The notes beneath the pieces were generated by a model, which ran no database searches, was not told the DNA's origin, and was given only the letters and a program-made list of their open reading frames with translations. A program made the position numbers and the translations under genes. DNA of 64,000 nucleotides from Bacteroidales bacterium (GTDB taxonomy: Bacteria > Bacteroidota > Bacteroidia > Bacteroidales > ML635J-15): contig JAFGVU010000182.1 of assembly GCA_016937855.1 (NCBI GenBank), positions 1 through 64,000 on the forward strand. The letters are read 5' to 3'. Below, in pieces: positions 1 to 9,534 of this stretch. Each line of letters starts with the position of its first letter. Position 1 is the first letter of the stretch.

Positions 1-1
1 A

Positions 2-1465
2 CACGAGATCAAAGTTACAGCGAAAAACGACTGCGGTAATGACGAAGAATCAACTGGTGTTGAAGTTGCTGTTCCTTGTTTCCCACCCAAACTAACAATG
101 TCAGTTTCTGAGATTGCCAACTCTGATTTTAGTCATCAAATTGTAGGAAAAGCGACAAATATCAAAAGCAAGAGTCAGATTTCCTTAAAAATTGACGGTG
201 TAAGCAATAGTAACTTTGCATTTACTAAATCAACAGGTCGAATCTCGGCAAACATAAAATTAGATCCTGGAACACATGTAATAATATTAACTATTAAAAA
301 TGACTGTGGAGAAGATTCTATGACTGAAAGTGTAATTGTTGAAGAGCCATGTATTGCTCCTACTGTCAATGTCAATATTTCAGAAATAAATGAACCAAAC
401 TACACGCATCAACTAATTGGTAATACCACTAATTTGGACAATAGAAATCAAATTAAAATCAGAGTAGATGGCAATATTGACAATTCATTCGAATTTGATG
501 AAAACACAGGCAAAATAACTGCAAAATTCAAGTTAGCACCAGACAATCACTCAATAATAGTTGACGTAACCAACGATTGTGGTACTGATAGAGATGGAAA
601 CGAAGTTACTGTTGCTGCTCCATGTGTTGCCCCTAAAATTGACATAAAAGTTGTTGAAACAACCGATGCAAACTATACGCACAAACTAACTGGTGCAGTT
701 ACAAATATTTCTGCAAAAAGTGGAATTACATTAAAAATTGATGGCAACATAATCAGCAATTTCACTTTTGATGCAAACAGTGGTCAAATTAGTGCAATGC
801 TAAACCTATCTCCTGGCACACATTCGGTTATAGCAACTGCTGTTAACGAATGCGGTACTGATACAGACGGAACTGAAGTTGTAGTTATTGAGGAAGCTTG
901 TGGCCCAAGAATTAATCCTGGAAATGCTGATTGGGAGTTTTGCTTAATCACACCAAGTGGTACTTTTAATAGAAGCTCATTATCTAATTCCGATTTCTCA
1001 TACTCAGGTCCTGCAAGTAGCATTTTCTTCAAAGCAACAGCAGGTGGTGGAGACGCAATTGTAAATGGAAATCCTTATACAATTTCTTCGGGCAAGTACT
1101 ATTTATTCAAAGGTAGCTTACAAGTAAATGTGAGCACCAGCAACCCGGGGTCAATGGGATTATGGTCGGTTTGCATCGAAGCCAATCGCGAGCCGACCTC
1201 AGGCGTTGGCAATAATAGACCAAACAGTCCATGCGAGGAGGAAGAAGACGAAGAAATTAACAAAGAAGATAAAAATATCACTCCAATTGATGGTGGTAAT
1301 GAAATACGAGTAAATGACCGTAACAACAAACCATCAGTTACTCCTCCAAGCGGAAGAGAAAATTCGGATGATAATAATAACCAAATCAATGTTAGTGGAA
1401 GCAGAAATAATAGAACCGCTACACCAACAAATACTACAATCCAACCTAGCAATAGACAGGAATAA
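2..1465 (+). CDS. 3' end of a tandem-repeat surface/secreted protein (5' truncated by the window)
   Basis: The reading frame is open from base 2, so the gene starts before the window; the first ATG (98) lies inside a repeat and is not a start. It shows three complete tandem domains of 91-92 residues (74-346, 347-619, 620-895) and the end of a fourth. Each begins with a Pro-Cys pair and ends with an NDCG or NECG turn followed by Val-rich strands, so each probably holds one disulphide in an immunoglobulin-like beta sandwich. From about 896 a different domain of ~100 residues with two further Cys follows, then a polar tail rich in Asn, Asp and Glu (about 1200-1462). The tail has no T9SS sorting domain, so the export route is unclear. 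A role in adhesion or as a cell-surface stalk is inference. No specific family is recognised, and the N-terminal function is not visible. Confidence 0.8.
   Translation, partial: HEIKVTAKNDCGNDEESTGVEVAVPCFPPKLTMSVSEIANSDFSHQIVGKATNIKSKSQISLKIDGVSNSNFAFTKSTGRISANIKLDPGTHVIILTIKNDCGEDSMTESVIVEEPCIAPTVNVNISEINEPNYTHQLIGNTTNLDNRNQIKIRVDGNIDNSFEFDENTGKITAKFKLAPDNHSIIVDVTNDCGTDRDGNEVTVAAPCVAPKIDIKVVETTDANYTHKLTGAVTNISAKSGITLKIDGNIISNFTFDANSGQISAMLNLSPGTHSVIATAVNECGTDTDGTEVVVIEEACGPRINPGNADWEFCLITPSGTFNRSSLSNSDFSYSGPASSIFFKATAGGGDAIVNGNPYTISSGKYYLFKGSLQVNVSTSNPGSMGLWSVCIEANREPTSGVGNNRPNSPCEEEEDEEINKEDKNITPIDGGNEIRVNDRNNKPSVTPPSGRENSDDNNNQINVSGSRNNRTATPTNTTIQPSNRQE
74..895 (+). repeat. Three tandem 273/273/276 bp coding repeats
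   Basis: Units at 74-346, 347-619 and 620-895 encode parallel 91-92 residue domains. They share a Pro-Cys start, a central LKIDG or IRVDG strand, an F-x-x-x-T/S-G turn and the NDCG/NECG end. The nucleotide sequences have diverged, so this is an old duplication under protein-level selection. A further unit lies upstream, cut by the window edge. Confidence 0.85.
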
Positions 1466-1496
1466 GAATCGAAAATAAAGAAAGGTTTTATAAAAA

Positions 1497-1530
1497 ATGG
1501 CAGCGAAAAAGTCGCTGCCATTTTTATTTT
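1497..1530. terminator. Bidirectional intrinsic terminator between convergent genes
   Basis: A perfect 10 bp stem, ATGGCAGCGA (1497-1506) with its complement (1512-1521), closes a 5-base loop. A T-rich run follows on the + strand and an A-run precedes it (1492-1497), which gives a T tract on the - strand. It lies between the + gene ending at 1465 and the - gene ending at 1567, so it can stop both. Confidence 0.85.
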
Positions 1531-1566
1531 AGTAAGACTGTAATTCTTTAAGTGTCAGTTTTAAAA

Positions 1567-3702
1567 TTATTCTACAACCACAAGTTTTTGTGTTTTTGTT
1601 TGATTATTAGCATTTACACTAATTGAATAAACTCCTGCCTGAAGTTCGCCTTCGATAATTTCATTTAGTTTAAAATTATGCAACCCTGCTATGAGGCTAT
1701 ATTCTTTTACGGCAATCACTTCGCCTAAAATATTAGTTACTGTGATAATTGTTTCAGAATTATTTGTAATTGTAAATTCTAAGCTTGAGTTTGTATTACC
1801 AGGGTTTGGCATAATGGTATAATTGGATAAAAACTTGTTTTGCTCAACATCACTTAAACTTGATGTATAACTTAACTCCCAACCATCAGCACTTGTATTT
1901 GCATCAGCAAAAAACTGTACAACCAAAATATCAGTATTAACAGATATAGGACCATCAGGAGGGTTATTTGCAGTAAAAGCAGCAACCTCGTTTGATCCAT
2001 TTAAATTAGTTTTAAATAGTTTTACGTAATCAATATTTCCTGCTAGGTCAAACTCATCAAAAGTTACTGTAATCCAGTTCACGTTTTCGGGTTGTATATA
2101 CCAAGAACAAACTGTTGAATTCGCGTAATCGCAAGTTCCGGAACCATCACTAAAACTACCGGAACCTTCGGTAAAATTGATATTTGTCTTACAATTTTTA
2201 ACAGAATAGTCGAGATTCCAACCTTCGCCATTTGAAGTTGCATCAGTATTAAATCTGATTGTTATTGCCCCCATACTTCCTGTATAATTATCGTTTCCTG
2301 GTAAGTTGTCTGCGTCAAATGTAGCTAAAACTGTAGATGAAGTTTCATCGCCATCGAATAATATAAGTTCGTCGCCTTCACCAACTATAAAATCGTTAAA
2401 TGAAACAGAAACAATCTCTCCGCAAGCAGGATCAATAACATAAACACATGATTGGTTTGCTTGATAATCCTGATTAGAGCTTCCATCATCAAAAGAACCT
2501 TCGTTACCTGTAATAACTCTGGTGTCGTCACAAAACAAAGGATAAGTATCACGAGGATAAATATTAATAACCATTTCCTGACCTTGGTTAAAATTGTTTT
2601 CAGGACCTCCAACTGTTGCTGAAGAAGTTAGATTGTCCAGAGTGTAGTAACCGTTACCGGCTCCACCCCAGCCCCAATTCATGTGAAACGAATCGTCCTG
2701 ATAGCCATCACAATTCCATGCATGACCTGTTGTTGAAGATTGCCCGGCATAAACAACCGGTTTATTTGAATCAATTTGAGCCTTAATCATATTTTTCCAT
2801 GCAGTTTCATCAGAACCTTTCTGAACATATTGAGCTGCTGTTGAGTATTTAAAATAATTTTCCAAAGCAGTAACAATCTGATCTGTTTGACTTCCCGATC
2901 CTTGAGGTCCCCAATACATAGAAACTCCAACACCTGCATGAAAATTAATTTTACCTAACTCCGGATTAACATAAGAAGATGCTTCGTTAGGTATCGAATA
3001 CCAGTCATAAGTTTGGTTTGCAAAATTTATTGTAATATTTCCATAACCGCCATTTAACCAACTGATATGATTCTTAGTTCCTTCGCCACTAGCTGGCCAG
3101 TTATAGTATTTCATAACTTGCAGCATTGCTGTAGCAACACAACCAACCGGCACGTGTCCGTTTATTCCTTCTGAATCGGCCGGACACTGAGCATTATAAG
3201 GCCAAGTTTGATTCCAATTAATGTTTTTTAACAAATTTGGAGATGTTGTTTTTTGCTTAAGACCGCTTTTGTAGTCATAGCTTAACAACTCAGACCACTC
3301 ACTTGATCCTTTTAAGGATGCTTGCATATTTGTTTCGGCAGCAAACTTAATACAGTCCTTGTAGTAGTTTAACATTTCCTTTTGTGCAGGCGACATATTG
3401 TTACTATTAAAACCTCCTTCAAAGGAATAAGCCAAAATTGGTTGAATACTATTATCCGAAGATACGATAACCCAACCTTGATCTCCATTTATATTAAAAA
3501 CATAATAATTAATGTCCTGAAGTTGAGTAGGATCATAAATACAATTTAATTGAATATTCTCCCAATCTACGTTTTTAATACTGTTAATACTTTGATAAAA
3601 ATGATTTTTTGCTACTTTTTCGGCATCTTTTATAGGAACAAAATCGGCAAAAACACTAATCGAAAAAAGCAAAATTAATGGAAACAATAATAATTTTTTC
3701 AT
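1567..3702 (-). CDS. Secreted C10-family (streptopain-like) cysteine peptidase with CUB-like domains and T9SS sorting domain
   Basis: This 711-residue protein starts with a Sec signal peptide (residues 1-19). A Spi/propeptide-like region follows (about 20-150), then a C10 peptidase domain (about 155-385). The catalytic Cys is residue 188 in VGCVATA, the catalytic His is 327 in GHAWNCDGY, and the NWGWGG loop is at 342-347. Two CUB-like beta domains, each with a GSFxDGS-type start and paired Cys, span about 391-505 and 506-620. The last ~80 residues form a type A T9SS sorting domain (YTIMPNPG start, GVYSI and QKLVVVE end). It should be exported through the outer membrane and act outside the cell, with the CUB domains binding substrate or surface. 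Family members include streptopain, interpain and periodontain. It stands alone, convergent with the repeat protein. The propeptide suggests that it is made as a zymogen. Confidence 0.92.
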   Translation of the reverse strand: MKKLLLFPLILLFSISVFADFVPIKDAEKVAKNHFYQSINSIKNVDWENIQLNCIYDPTQLQDINYYVFNINGDQGWVIVSSDNSIQPILAYSFEGGFNSNNMSPAQKEMLNYYKDCIKFAAETNMQASLKGSSEWSELLSYDYKSGLKQKTTSPNLLKNINWNQTWPYNAQCPADSEGINGHVPVGCVATAMLQVMKYYNWPASGEGTKNHISWLNGGYGNITINFANQTYDWYSIPNEASSYVNPELGKINFHAGVGVSMYWGPQGSGSQTDQIVTALENYFKYSTAAQYVQKGSDETAWKNMIKAQIDSNKPVVYAGQSSTTGHAWNCDGYQDDSFHMNWGWGGAGNGYYTLDNLTSSATVGGPENNFNQGQEMVINIYPRDTYPLFCDDTRVITGNEGSFDDGSSNQDYQANQSCVYVIDPACGEIVSVSFNDFIVGEGDELILFDGDETSSTVLATFDADNLPGNDNYTGSMGAITIRFNTDATSNGEGWNLDYSVKNCKTNINFTEGSGSFSDGSGTCDYANSTVCSWYIQPENVNWITVTFDEFDLAGNIDYVKLFKTNLNGSNEVAAFTANNPPDGPISVNTDILVVQFFADANTSADGWELSYTSSLSDVEQNKFLSNYTIMPNPGNTNSSLEFTITNNSETIITVTNILGEVIAVKEYSLIAGLHNFKLNEIIEGELQAGVYSISVNANNQTKTQKLVVVE

Positions 3703-3771
3703 AACTCAAATAATATAGTTTTTACAAATAAACAAAATTTAATAATAATATTTAATCATTGGACTACCAAA

Positions 3772-5352
3772 TTATACTTTTGGCTGCATGGACTCTAACA
3801 AATCTGTATTAAAATGCAATCCTACCGACTCTCTTCTTTCCATAGCCATTCTAATTACAAGGTACCCAACGTTAATAATATTTCTAAGTTCACAGATACT
3901 TACAGTAACTTTTGAAACTTTAAAAAGGTCTTCGGTTTCTTTATAGATAATATGCAACCGATCAAGAGCTCTTTGCAAACGAAGGTCTGAACGTACTATT
4001 CCAACATAATTACTCATAATTTGCTGTACTTCTCGAAGAGAGTGAGAAATTAAAATAAGTTCTTCATTTTTAATCGTTCCCTCATCATTCCAATCCGGAA
4101 TAATATTTTTTATTTGCTCATCTAATTCTGTTTTTTCGCAAGCCTTGGTTGCTGCACGATGTGCAAACACAACTGCTTCGAGCAGAGAATTAGAAGCCAA
4201 TCTATTTGCTCCATGTAAGCCGGTTGAAGCGGCCTCGCCTGCTGCGAAAAGATTTTTAATAGATGTCTCCCCAAACTCATTTGTTTTTATCCCACCACAC
4301 AAATAGTGTGCAGCCGGAGTAACCGGTATAAGGTCTTTTTTTAAATCATAACCAATCTCCAGACATTTGGCATAAATAGTTGGAAAATGTCCCATCAATA
4401 TATCTTTTTCAATATGTCTGGCATCTAAAAACACATAATTTTCTCCCGAGATCTTCATTTCGCTATCAATTGCTCGCGCAACAACATCACGAGGAGCCAG
4501 AGAGCCTCGCTCATCATACTTTAAGCAAAAATCTTCGTTTTTATGATTTTTTAAAATGGCACCTGCTCCCCGTAAAGCTTCTGTTATTAAAAACGAAGGT
4601 TTTACTTCGGGATTATATAAAGATGTTGGATGAAATTGTACAAATTCCATATTTTCGACAATTCCTTTGGCCCTATATACCATTGCAATACCGTCACCAG
4701 ATATGTTTGGAGGATTAGTTGTGTGCAAATAAACATTTCCGCAACCACCTGTTGCAATCATGGTTTGAGATGCAAATACTGTAAATATTTGATTTTTCTC
4801 TATATCGAAAACATAAGCACCATAACACTCTATGTCCTTTCGCGCACGTGTTACCTTTTCCCCAAGATGATGTTGTGTTATTATTTCGATGGCAAAATGA
4901 TTTTCATAAACACTTATATTTTCATTAGCTCTCACCTCATCAATCAAAGCTCTTTGAATTTCTTCTCCGGTTTTATCTTTATAATGCAACACTCTGTTCT
5001 CACTATGCCCACCTTCTTTATTAAGATCAAATTTACCGTACTGATTTTTGTCAAAATTTGTCCCAATATTAACTAAATCATAAATTCTGTCAGGTCCTTC
5101 TTGAACGACAATTTCGACAATTTTTGGATCGTTTAGGCCACAACCTGCAACAATGGTATCATTAATATGTTTTTCATAGGAGTCGGGGTTATACAAAACC
5201 GAAGCAATACCTCCCTGAGCCTTTGCAGTTGTTGTTTGCTCAATATTATTCTTAGAAATAATAGCAACTTTACCGTACTTACTTACCTCTCTTGCATAAA
5301 ACAAGCCTGCAATGCCAGTTCCGATAACTAAAAAATCAAACTCAACTTTCAT
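3772..5352 (-). CDS. nadB: L-aspartate oxidase
   Basis: A 526-residue flavoprotein oxidising L-aspartate to iminoaspartate, the first step of de novo NAD synthesis, in the cytoplasm. The FAD dinucleotide motif GTGIAG is at residues 11-16. Other succinate dehydrogenase/NadB-type signatures are TTNPPNISGDG, EFVQFHPTSL, the active-site region TPAAHYLCGG, and the second FAD motif RLASNSLLE. The length fits the family. In fumarate reductase/SdhA, its close relatives, the sequence differs and an SdhB partner is normally adjacent; none is here. The partner nadA is not in the window. A TAnnTTTG element lies 14 bases upstream of the start, so it is probably transcribed alone. Confidence 0.95.
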   Translation of the reverse strand: MKVEFDFLVIGTGIAGLFYAREVSKYGKVAIISKNNIEQTTTAKAQGGIASVLYNPDSYEKHINDTIVAGCGLNDPKIVEIVVQEGPDRIYDLVNIGTNFDKNQYGKFDLNKEGGHSENRVLHYKDKTGEEIQRALIDEVRANENISVYENHFAIEIITQHHLGEKVTRARKDIECYGAYVFDIEKNQIFTVFASQTMIATGGCGNVYLHTTNPPNISGDGIAMVYRAKGIVENMEFVQFHPTSLYNPEVKPSFLITEALRGAGAILKNHKNEDFCLKYDERGSLAPRDVVARAIDSEMKISGENYVFLDARHIEKDILMGHFPTIYAKCLEIGYDLKKDLIPVTPAAHYLCGGIKTNEFGETSIKNLFAAGEAASTGLHGANRLASNSLLEAVVFAHRAATKACEKTELDEQIKNIIPDWNDEGTIKNEELILISHSLREVQQIMSNYVGIVRSDLRLQRALDRLHIIYKETEDLFKVSKVTVSICELRNIINVGYLVIRMAMERRESVGLHFNTDLLESMQPKV

Positions 5353-5365
5353 ACAAAATTTTTTA

Positions 5366-5373
5366 CAAATATA
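5366..5373 (-). promoter_or_regulatory. Bacteroidota -7 promoter element of nadB
   Basis: Read on the - strand this is TATATTTG, a full match to TAnnTTTG, 14 bases before the nadB start. No clear -33 TTG is visible. Confidence 0.5.
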
Positions 5374-5497
5374 GAAAGATAATTTTTAGTGATCAGACTT
5401 AGCATAGAAAAATCAGACTTTATACTGTTAGAACAATTTTTTCACAATTACAAAACATTTTCAAAAACTCTACGTAATAACACAAAAATACTAAACA

Positions 5498-5743
5498 ATG
5501 AAAGATAAACTAGTAACTTTGGTTACATACAGGTATGAGTATCGTGCAGAGATATTGCAGGATAAACTTGAAGAAGCAGGCATAGAGAGTTCTATTTCCA
5601 ACGAGAGTATTTTGGGACAAATTGACGGTGTTAGAGTAATGGTAATGGATAAAGACTACAACGACGCACTAAAGATTTATAGAGAAATTAGACGTCTTTA
5701 TGACTCTCACTCAAAAGAAGTTATTGAAGATCCTGACGAATAA
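5498..5743 (+). CDS. DUF2007 (putative signal-transducing, PII-like fold) small protein
   Basis: An 81-residue acidic cytoplasmic protein. It resembles the DUF2007 family: an N-terminal VTLVTYRYEYRAEIL strand-helix, then a helix ending EEAGIESSI, a strand, and a MVMDKDYNDALKIYRE helix. The family has a ferredoxin-like fold and is sometimes labelled a signal-transducing protein, but no biochemical role is established. It is a single gene facing a convergent neighbour. The function is unknown and the family assignment is fairly secure. Confidence 0.8.
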   Translation: MKDKLVTLVTYRYEYRAEILQDKLEEAGIESSISNESILGQIDGVRVMVMDKDYNDALKIYREIRRLYDSHSKEVIEDPDE

Positions 5744-5768
5744 AACCCCAAAAATATTTTTATTGGTA

Positions 5769-8700
5769 TTAAATTAACTCTTTTAGTTCTTTTAACACTA
5801 ATTGTTTACCTGCATCTCTATTTTTTCGGGCTGTTGATGTATAATAGTTGTGATTAGTTATAAACTTATATTGCATTCTGTTCCATTGTTCGATAGTGTT
5901 AATTTTTCCTCTCTCAAACAGTTCTCTAAATAGGTTTTGTGAAATAGGAATAAAGTCAGGGCGGCCAAGATAATCAAGATCTGCATCACACATAATTTTT
6001 TCGAGCAAGTCTTTTGGTTTTGGTGGCATTTTTGTGGCCATAATTAGCCTTTTTACTGTTTCTATTTGCTCTTCAGTAAACTTGTACTTACTTAGTGTTT
6101 GGGCTGCCATTTTTGCTCCAATTTCTTCGTTATTGTCGTAACTAACCATAAACCCGGCATCGTGAAATAATGCAGCACATTTTAGCAACAGCATTTCTTC
6201 TTCGTCAACGCCTTCTTCTCTTGCAATATCTTCAACATTATAAAGTACGTTTATGGTATGTTTTACATTGTGATAATATAAATTAGATGGGAGATTTTTC
6301 TGTAACTGATCCATTATATCTTCCTGCATCATTTTAAATTTGATAAACTGCAGTTTTATTTCAAAGTCTCTATTAGGAGTTTCTCGATCTGCATTTTCGG
6401 AAAGTGCTTTTCTAATTTCATGGACAAAATACATTTCCATCTCACCCTTATATTTTACTTCGATACGACCACGATATTGGCATACAAAAAAGTCCTTAAC
6501 ATGTTTATATGTTTCTTCGGAAATATTAACTTTATTGATAAGCCCATGACTCTCCATACGCGAAGCAATGTTAACGGTATCGCCCCAAATATCGTATTCA
6601 ATTTTTTTCGACCCCACCACTCCTGCCACAACAGGTCCGCTATGTACTCCAATTCTAATTTCAAGTTTCAAATCAGAGCTTTCGTTTATTTCACTAATTG
6701 TTCTTTGCATTTGAAGAGCAGCCAACACAACCTCGATTGGGTTAGTAATATCACGATTAGGCATTCCTCCGGCACACATATAAGCATCGCCAATTGTCTT
6801 TATTTTTTCAATATTGTAGTCGGCAATAATTTTATCAAAACTTGTAAAGATATTATTAAGATGTTTGATTAGTTCTTCGGGTTTTGTATGTTCAGCAATT
6901 TCAGTAAATCCCTGTATATCAGCAAATAAAACAGTTACCATTTCGTATTTCTGTGATTTTGCTTTACCTGTTTCCCTGATTTCGTCAGCAGCATTTTGAG
7001 GCAATAGTTTTTTTACAAGTTGTTCGGTTTGTTCTTTTTGATATGCTAATTCGTTCGTACGATCTTCTACTAATTTTTCCAAACTATATCTTTCCTTTGC
7101 GTGTCTTAATTCGTTTAGTTTTAATACTAAATAAATTATGGCTGCAAATACAATTAAATAAATAATAAAAGCATAAATTGTGCGATAAAATGGTGGAGAA
7201 ACTTTAAACTTTAATTGTACCTCATCGCTAAAATTTCCGTATGCATCTTTGGCTCTAACTTTAAAAACGTATTCATTCTCAACCAGAGAAGTATATTCCT
7301 TAAATGATTCGTTTGTCCAAGAAGACCAATCATCATCAAAACCTTCGAGCATAACCTGATATTGAACATCTCCAAAAGTATTATATGCTAGTGCGGAAAA
7401 ATCGAAACGTATTGTTTTATCATTAAAGTCATAACTAATATCACGTTTAGAGATATCTTCGTTTGCCGACAAATAAATAATAGAGTCATTGCCAATAGTA
7501 ATTGTTCGGACAAAACATGGAAAAGTATTTGTTAGTGTTGTTTCTGTTTTCTTACTATATCTAATTAATGCATCAGATGAACCAAACCAAACAACACTAT
7601 CGTTTTCGGGATAAATACTCTCAATAACATATTCTGTCAATTGAAGAAATGGTTTTGTTAATTTTTTATATTTTTTATTAGAGCCTTGAAACAAAAGGAC
7701 TCCTGTTTCGCGTTCATATTTCCCATCAACCACACAACTAAACCAAAGATTTTTTGAAACATCTTCGACAATAGGATATAGATGTCTATCCCCTTTACTA
7801 AAATCAATATTCAATAGCGTATCTATTACAAAAACATTTGATGAATAATTATAACGGCAAACCCCTTTGCTTGTAGAAAAGAGCGTACCCTGATACGAAT
7901 TAAAAACATCTATCCAGTCGAATGATTCTGGCAATCCATTTTGTTCATCATAATGCGAAACATTGGCAATTGTGCTAACACCACTATAAAATCCTGTTTC
8001 AAATAGTCCGTCTTCATTTGTTCCCATCCAAATATTTCCAAAATAATCTTCATTTAGACTTCTTATGTTATAATTAAGATTTTTTAGATAACCGACTGTA
8101 TCAATTTTTTGATTGTGAATTTGAGATATTAGTAGTCCGTTTTCCGACCCCAACAAATAATGATTTTTGAAGTAATTAAGCTTCAAAATTGAATTATATC
8201 CACCTTCAATCATCATTTTTGCATCCTTGTCTTTTATCAAATATAGGCCTTCGCTTGTTACTGCATAAAGATTATCTTCCAACACAACTAACTGCCAACA
8301 CATTGCCCTTATTCCTTCTAGTTTTTCGAATCTCAGGCGAAAATCAAAAATATTTCTTTCGAGGTCGTAAATATTACCCTTATTATACTTGTAAACACCA
8401 CTAGCTGTACCAATATACAACTCATCCCTAAATCTTTTTACTGATAAAACTGCACCATTAAATCCGAAAGAAGACTCAAAAAAACTTAAATCGGAATTTG
8501 CTTCAATTAAACTAATACCATTAAATGTTGTTACCCAAACATGATTTATGTTATCGACATAAATATCTGTAATTTGATTATCCCTCAACCCGTTATCGCG
8601 ACTAATCGAATATATATAAGTTCCATCAATATCAACACAAACAAGCCCTCCGTGGTCTGTTCCAATAATTAAATAATCATCGTTTAGTAATCTGCCAACA

Positions 8701-9434
8701 CTATATGAATTTGCTGCAATAAATTCGTCCGCCTGAGTATTTAGCTTTATTAATTTGGAATTTCTGTAAATCAAAAAACCTTTATCATTTAAAGGTTTAA
8801 TAATAAAATCTTTATCGTTAAGTACAATAATATCTTGTATCTCGATTCCTTTAAACAACTCAAAGTCATCATGTTTCTGAAACATCTCTCCGTCCCAAAA
8901 ATATATACCTCTTTCGGGCATATAAATCAAAGCTCTATTATTTTGCTTAAAAATATTTATCCCTTCGGCATTGGATTGTTCCAAAATAAGTGTGTCATTT
9001 TTATAAACCAATAGCTGGTGTGAAGTAACAAATAGTACTTCATTGTCAAAAGCAACTACCTTCTGTACTTGTCCTGGTTTCAATTCAGAATAATACTCTA
9101 TATTCTCTATGGTCGGTAATCCATTTTTATGCTCTATCTTTCCTAAATGATTATAACCTCCAAAATATATTTCGTTTTTTGAATTAATATCCATAACAGG
9201 ACGTCCGGTAACTTTAACTAATCTCCAAGTAGTGTTATCGAACTCCATAATACCATTTGAATTGCCAAAATACATTATATGTTGATGATTTTGTAGCACG
9301 CTAAAATTTTGACTCTCCTGTCCATAATCTTTAGGAGAATAATTTCTAAATGCAGGAACACCATGCTCTGTTGACTGAGCAAAAAACATCAGAGTTGTAG
9401 TTAGACAAAGAAATAATATGAGAACAGTTTTCAT
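5769..9434 (-). CDS. Membrane sensor: beta-propeller + Y_Y_Y domain + adenylate cyclase + HD phosphohydrolase
   Basis: A 1221-residue multidomain sensor. An N-terminal signal sequence (MKTVLILFLCLTTTL) leads into a large periplasmic propeller of two-component-regulator type repeats (about 25-660), a Y_Y_Y-like domain (about 670-745), one membrane helix (about 751-773) and a short coiled coil. A class III cyclase domain (about 825-1005) follows. Both metal Asp (D839 in FADIQGF, D883 in TIGDAY), the transition-state Asn955 and Arg959, and the adenine-selecting Lys879 and Asp948 are present, so cAMP is the predicted product. The C-terminal HD domain (about 1045-1210) has a YHNVKH segment, H1091-D1092 and a CDADLDYLG segment. 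ATG 9434 is chosen because an upstream in-frame start (9458) lies inside the promoter. The ligand is unknown; the domain order is typical of Bacteroidota hybrid sensors, but the output is a second messenger. Confidence 0.9.
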   Translation of the reverse strand: MKTVLILFLCLTTTLMFFAQSTEHGVPAFRNYSPKDYGQESQNFSVLQNHQHIMYFGNSNGIMEFDNTTWRLVKVTGRPVMDINSKNEIYFGGYNHLGKIEHKNGLPTIENIEYYSELKPGQVQKVVAFDNEVLFVTSHQLLVYKNDTLILEQSNAEGINIFKQNNRALIYMPERGIYFWDGEMFQKHDDFELFKGIEIQDIIVLNDKDFIIKPLNDKGFLIYRNSKLIKLNTQADEFIAANSYSVGRLLNDDYLIIGTDHGGLVCVDIDGTYIYSISRDNGLRDNQITDIYVDNINHVWVTTFNGISLIEANSDLSFFESSFGFNGAVLSVKRFRDELYIGTASGVYKYNKGNIYDLERNIFDFRLRFEKLEGIRAMCWQLVVLEDNLYAVTSEGLYLIKDKDAKMMIEGGYNSILKLNYFKNHYLLGSENGLLISQIHNQKIDTVGYLKNLNYNIRSLNEDYFGNIWMGTNEDGLFETGFYSGVSTIANVSHYDEQNGLPESFDWIDVFNSYQGTLFSTSKGVCRYNYSSNVFVIDTLLNIDFSKGDRHLYPIVEDVSKNLWFSCVVDGKYERETGVLLFQGSNKKYKKLTKPFLQLTEYVIESIYPENDSVVWFGSSDALIRYSKKTETTLTNTFPCFVRTITIGNDSIIYLSANEDISKRDISYDFNDKTIRFDFSALAYNTFGDVQYQVMLEGFDDDWSSWTNESFKEYTSLVENEYVFKVRAKDAYGNFSDEVQLKFKVSPPFYRTIYAFIIYLIVFAAIIYLVLKLNELRHAKERYSLEKLVEDRTNELAYQKEQTEQLVKKLLPQNAADEIRETGKAKSQKYEMVTVLFADIQGFTEIAEHTKPEELIKHLNNIFTSFDKIIADYNIEKIKTIGDAYMCAGGMPNRDITNPIEVVLAALQMQRTISEINESSDLKLEIRIGVHSGPVVAGVVGSKKIEYDIWGDTVNIASRMESHGLINKVNISEETYKHVKDFFVCQYRGRIEVKYKGEMEMYFVHEIRKALSENADRETPNRDFEIKLQFIKFKMMQEDIMDQLQKNLPSNLYYHNVKHTINVLYNVEDIAREEGVDEEEMLLLKCAALFHDAGFMVSYDNNEEIGAKMAAQTLSKYKFTEEQIETVKRLIMATKMPPKPKDLLEKIMCDADLDYLGRPDFIPISQNLFRELFERGKINTIEQWNRMQYKFITNHNYYTSTARKNRDAGKQLVLKELKELI

Positions 9435-9455
9435 TTTCTGAAAGTCAATTTTAAA

Positions 9456-9486
9456 CAAACTTAAGCTTAATTTGTAATTTATCCAA
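9456..9486 (-). promoter_or_regulatory. Promoter of the propeller-cyclase-HD gene
   Basis: On the - strand, TTG (9484-9486) is followed after 20 bases by TAAGTTTG (9456-9463). This matches the Bacteroidota consensus TTG-N17-23-TAnnTTTG. The start codon at 9434 is 21 bases downstream. Confidence 0.65.
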
Positions 9487-9507
9487 AACTATCTAATTAA
9501 ATATTAC

Positions 9508-9515
9508 TATTTTTG
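9508..9515 (+). promoter_or_regulatory. -7 promoter element of hydF
   Basis: TATTTTTG matches TAnnTTTG, 19 bases before the hydF start. It is divergent from the promoter of the cyclase gene, so the 100-base intergenic region carries both. Confidence 0.5.
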
Positions 9516-9534
9516 ATGAAAAAGATTTAAGATT

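Noticed and set aside
1099-1521. 140-residue ORF on the - strand overlapping the repeat protein
   Set aside because: It covers the low-complexity tail and terminator; the hydrophobic composition is what the complement of Asn/Asp/Glu codons gives. No domain.
5743-5768. Terminator between the DUF2007 gene and the cyclase gene
   Set aside because: Only an AT-only palindrome (AAAAATATTTTT) is present; no GC stem to support a hairpin.
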